The translations under genes were made by a program, and so were the position numbers. A stretch of 64,000 bases of DNA from Glutamicibacter sp. JC586 (lineage in GTDB: Bacteria > Actinomycetota > Actinomycetes > Actinomycetales > Micrococcaceae), in NCBI RefSeq assembly GCF_009805585.1, contig NZ_VHIN01000017.1, positions 236,943 to 300,942 of the forward strand, in the 5' to 3' direction. Below are positions 61,420-64,000 of the stretch, piece by piece (within the stretch, counting starts at the first letter, position 1; every line of letters starts with the position of its first letter). The notes under the pieces were generated by a model that ran no database searches, was not told the origin of the DNA, and worked only from the letters and a program-made list of their open reading frames with translations.

Positions 61420-62907
61420 ATGAAACTGAACAACACCACCCTGAACCAGCTGGACCCCCAAGTCTCCACCCCACAGTATGACCGCAGCCAAATCACCGCA
61501 GGCATTGTGCACTTTGGTGTCGGCGGGTTCCACCGCGCCCATCAGGCCATGTACCTGAACCGGCTGATGAACCAGGGCAAGGCCCTGGACTGGGGCATTA
61601 TCGGCATGGGCGTGATGGAAAGTGACCAGCGCATGCGCGACGTGCTCAAGGACAGCAACGGTTTGTATACCCTGGTTCTCAAGAATCCCGACGGTTCGCG
61701 CGAAGTCGATGTGATCGGCTCGATCCTCGACTTCCACTACGCGCCCGATGACCTCACCGCAGCCATCGAACAACTGGCCGACCCAGCCATCCGCATCGTT
61801 TCACTGACGGTGACCGAAGGCGGTTACAACGTGAACCCGGTAACCGGAGAATTTGACCTTAAAAACCCGGCTATCGCCGCTGACCTGGCCAATCCCGATT
61901 CACCGCGCACCACCTTCGGGCTGATCAGCGCCGGTCTCAAGCTGCGTCGTGAACGCGACATCGCACCGTTCACGGTCATGAGCTGCGATAACATTCAGGG
62001 CAATGGCGAGGTGGCGCACAAGATGTTTGGTGCCTTTGCCTCGGCCCTGGATTCCGAATTCGGTGACTGGGTCCAACACAACGTGTCCTTCCCGAATTCC
62101 ATGGTGGACCGCATTACCCCGGTCACCACCGATGCTGACCGTGAGGATGTCACCGCGAGCTATGGCATCGAAGACGCTTGGCCCGTAGTCTGCGAAGACT
62201 TCGAACAGTGGGCGCTCGAGGATAAATTTGTTGCCGGCCGCCCACCCTTCGAAGAAGCCGGCGTGCAGCTGGTCGATGATGTGGTGCCCTACGAACTGAT
62301 GAAGCTGCGCCTGCTCAACGCCACCCATCAGGGCCTGTGCTACTTCGGACACCTCGCCGGCTACCGCGCCGTGCACGATGTGGCCCGTAATCAGCTGTTT
62401 GCAGACTTCTTGCTGCGCTACATGAAGCAGGAGGCCGAGCCGACCCTTCGTGAACTCCCCGGAGTAGATCTGGATGCCTATCAGCACAAATTGATTGAGC
62501 GCTACAGCAATGAATACGTGGCCGATACCGTCGCCCGACTCTGCGCCGATTCCTCGGACCGCATCCCCAAGTGGCTCATGCCGGTTGTGCGCGAGAACCT
62601 CGCCGCCAATCGCGACGTCACCCTGTCAGCGGCCATCGTGGCCAGCTGGGCTCGTTATGCCGAAGGCACAGATGAGTCAGGAGAGCCGATCACCATCGTT
62701 GACCGGCTCGCCGAGGAAGTCCACGCCGCTGCGTCCAAGCACAGCGAAGATCCCCTGGCATTCCTGCGCCAGCAAGACCTGTTCGGAGATGTAGTCAACG
62801 ACGAACGCTTCACTACCCCGTATCTGATGACGCTTCAGTCCTTGCACGAGCAAGGCGCTCTGGCCACCTTGGCAGAACTCATGGGGCAGAAGGCCACAAG
62901 CCACTAG
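61420..62907 (+). CDS. mannitol/D-arabinitol dehydrogenase family protein
   Basis: 495 residues from the ATG at 61420, preceded by AAGGAG; an earlier ATG at 61393 is not. A long-chain polyol dehydrogenase: GIVHFGVGGFHRAHQAMYLN (about 27-46) is the NAD-binding loop, VTEGGYN is present, as are CDNIQGNGEVAHKM and the catalytic-lysine helix KLRLLNATHQGLCYFGHLAG (about 300-320). It would oxidise D-arabinitol to D-xylulose, or D-mannitol to fructose. The linked xylulokinase favours the arabinitol route. Confidence 0.87.
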   Translation: MKLNNTTLNQLDPQVSTPQYDRSQITAGIVHFGVGGFHRAHQAMYLNRLMNQGKALDWGIIGMGVMESDQRMRDVLKDSNGLYTLVLKNPDGSREVDVIGSILDFHYAPDDLTAAIEQLADPAIRIVSLTVTEGGYNVNPVTGEFDLKNPAIAADLANPDSPRTTFGLISAGLKLRRERDIAPFTVMSCDNIQGNGEVAHKMFGAFASALDSEFGDWVQHNVSFPNSMVDRITPVTTDADREDVTASYGIEDAWPVVCEDFEQWALEDKFVAGRPPFEEAGVQLVDDVVPYELMKLRLLNATHQGLCYFGHLAGYRAVHDVARNQLFADFLLRYMKQEAEPTLRELPGVDLDAYQHKLIERYSNEYVADTVARLCADSSDRIPKWLMPVVRENLAANRDVTLSAAIVASWARYAEGTDESGEPITIVDRLAEEVHAAASKHSEDPLAFLRQQDLFGDVVNDERFTTPYLMTLQSLHEQGALATLAELMGQKATSH

Positions 62908-62927
62908 TTCATCATTCACCATGTAAC

Positions 62928-62966
62928 GCCGACTAACCCCTGCATCCTATGCAGGGGCTAGTCGGC
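62928..62966. terminator. bidirectional terminator after the polyol dehydrogenase gene
   Basis: GCCGACTAACCCCTGCA and TGCAGGGGCTAGTCGGC form a 17-bp stem with one mismatch and a five-base loop, between convergent genes ending at 62907 and 62970. Confidence 0.82.
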
Positions 62967-62969
62967 TTA

Positions 62970-63545
62970 TTATGTGCGACGATAATTTGCAGCTATCACA
63001 CCGTTACTCAGCTTCTGCGATTCGCACAGGTTAAGATGCCGCGCATCCGTCAATAGGTGACCAAACAAGCGTGGGCCGTGCCCAGCGATAATCGGATGAA
63101 TCAGAAAACGATACTCATCAATCAATCCAAGTTGGTCTAATTGTGCGGCGAGTTTGCCGCTACCTAACAGCACCCCCTTGGGAGTGCGTTCTATCAGCGT
63201 CTGAGCTGAGACTGCTAAATCACCATTCAAGTGATGGCTGTTATTCCACGGGAAGTTCTCGCGCTGGGAGGAAACTACATATTTGGGTTTGTCCTGAAGT
63301 TTCATTGCCCAATCCAGTAACGCCTGAGGTACATCTATTTTCCCGCTTGCCACCAGCGGCCAGTAGTCTTCCATCATTTCGTACGTTGTTCGCCCCCACA
63401 GCATTGCACCGTGTTGGTCCATCAGGTCAGTGAAGTACGCATGAGTCTCGTCGTCAGCGATACCCACTCGATGATCGGTACAGCCATCAAGGGTGACGTT
63501 GATAGCAAAGGTTAGATGCCCCATATGAAAATGCTCCTGAGTCAA
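62970..63545 (-). CDS. dihydrofolate reductase family protein (RibD C-terminal type)
   Basis: 191 residues. MGHLTFAINVTLDGCTDHR opens the fold (probable start at the seventh codon, MGHLTF). MLWGRTTYEMMEDYWP (about 49-64), KYVVSSQ, GVLLGSGKLAAQLDQLGLIDEYRFLIHPIIAGHGPRLF (about 129-166) are typical of YyaP/RibD_C proteins. These are NADPH-dependent reductases of unknown substrate, not true DHFR. Confidence 0.85.
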   Translation of the reverse strand: MTQEHFHMGHLTFAINVTLDGCTDHRVGIADDETHAYFTDLMDQHGAMLWGRTTYEMMEDYWPLVASGKIDVPQALLDWAMKLQDKPKYVVSSQRENFPWNNSHHLNGDLAVSAQTLIERTPKGVLLGSGKLAAQLDQLGLIDEYRFLIHPIIAGHGPRLFGHLLTDARHLNLCESQKLSNGVIAANYRRT

Positions 63546-63700
63546 CGAGCAGTGCGTGCGTTGACTTTAGAGCCGCACCGGGCGGAACGTCAAGAGATCT
63601 TCAGATACTCGATAGCTCTTTAGAGAAGGCCTGAAAGCGAAGGGCCAGATAGTACCCAACGACGTCTCGTAGCACCGTCATAAAGTGCTGGTTAAACGGG

Positions 63701-63734
63701 TGAGGCCCTGAACACTTCTGTGTCCAGGGCCTCA
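63701..63734 (-). terminator. terminator of the rRNA operon
   Basis: TGAGGCCCTG (63701-63710) pairs exactly with CAGGGCCTCA (63725-63734), extended by an inner GAACAC/GTGTCC match. It lies 22 bases after the 5S end on the minus strand. Bases 63546-63700 hold no gene I recognise. Confidence 0.8.
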
Positions 63735-63755
63735 AACCACACATTATTAAGTTAA

Positions 63756-63873
63756 GTCCGGCGGTGACCTACTCTCCCACACCCTCACGAGTGCAGTACC
63801 ATCGGCGCAATGGGCCTTAGCTTCCGGGTTCGGTATGGGACCGGGCGTTTCCCCCACGCTATGACCGCCGTAA
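63756..63873 (-). rRNA. rrf: 5S ribosomal RNA
   Basis: About 118 bases on the minus strand, starting TTACGGCGGTCATAGCGTGGGG and ending GTAGGTCACCGCCGGAC. The closing helix GGCGGT/ACCGCC is visible, as is the conserved CCGGAAGCTAAG-type loop. Actinobacterial 5S type. The ends are approximate by a base or two. Confidence 0.95.
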
Positions 63874-64000
63874 CAATCACGAAGCACACAAACCACTTGG
63901 TGAATGTGTTTTTCGGTGTTAAAACGTCTTGTGTTTTGTTTTGTGGTTATCAAGGTTGTTGTCTCGTAACCGCATAGTGAACGCGAACAGCAATGATCAT
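63874..64000 (-). other. 23S-5S spacer of the rRNA operon
   Basis: A T-rich spacer upstream of the 5S gene on the minus strand. It carries no gene. The 23S gene should begin beyond the window edge. Confidence 0.6.

Overview
The window looks like chromosome of a moderate-G+C actinobacterium of the Micrococcaceae (Arthrobacter/Glutamicibacter-like). Pointers are the DUF3151 gene beside a class II aldolase, WXG100 and FtsK/EssC-type secretion genes, frequent GTG starts and many short ATGA/GTGA overlaps. Genus is an inference from gene content only.

Region 1 (1-13139, minus strand) is a polymorphic-toxin island. A WXG100 protein (13139) is followed by a full-length 1920-residue Rhs/YD-repeat protein (12732-6970) with a WXG100-like N-terminus and a variable C-terminal tip, then a candidate immunity gene. 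Downstream lies an array of promoterless Rhs C-terminal cassettes and immunity genes in all stages of decay. It holds two long orphan cassettes (6380-4971, 1712-552), two truncated ones, three intact and one broken copy of a small four-helix membrane protein family, one soluble immunity candidate, a decayed second copy of that toxin/immunity pair, and an Rhs scrap at the window edge.

Region 2 (13516-24576, plus strand), divergent from the toxin genes, is a type VII-like secretion gene set: a giant coiled-coil lipoprotein, a membrane-anchored periplasmic-binding-fold protein, an FHA-FtsK ATPase of the EssC/EccC type, a small lipoprotein, a DUF805 protein and an unknown membrane protein. A PknB-type kinase (26618-24666) faces it. 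No EccB, EccD, EccE, MycP, EsaA, EssA or EssB gene is recognisable here, so either the parts are elsewhere or this is a divergent machine. This is the most interesting part of the window.

Region 3 (26662-46713) is mostly housekeeping and metabolism: aldolase and DUF3151, an M23 peptidase, a TrmH-type methyltransferase, a HAD phosphatase, an FAD dehydrogenase, a LacI-controlled sugar ABC transporter with a family 3 beta-glucosidase, pyrE, nadE, a three-gene membrane/regulator operon with a 31-bp palindrome, a CoA-ester hydrolase and exonuclease III.

Region 4 (46769-64000) has tRNA-Asp and tRNA-Glu, a zincin-like protein, an NlpC/P60 cell-wall hydrolase with a Pro-Thr-Lys repeat, a universal stress protein, a purine permease, a run of small genes, AzlCD, an AlaX editing protein, a GDPD, a polyol cluster (DeoR regulator and xylulokinase divergent from an MFS transporter and a polyol dehydrogenase), a dihydrofolate reductase-like protein, and at the edge the 5S rRNA of an rRNA operon read on the minus strand. 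No CRISPR array, prophage, transposase or replication origin was seen.
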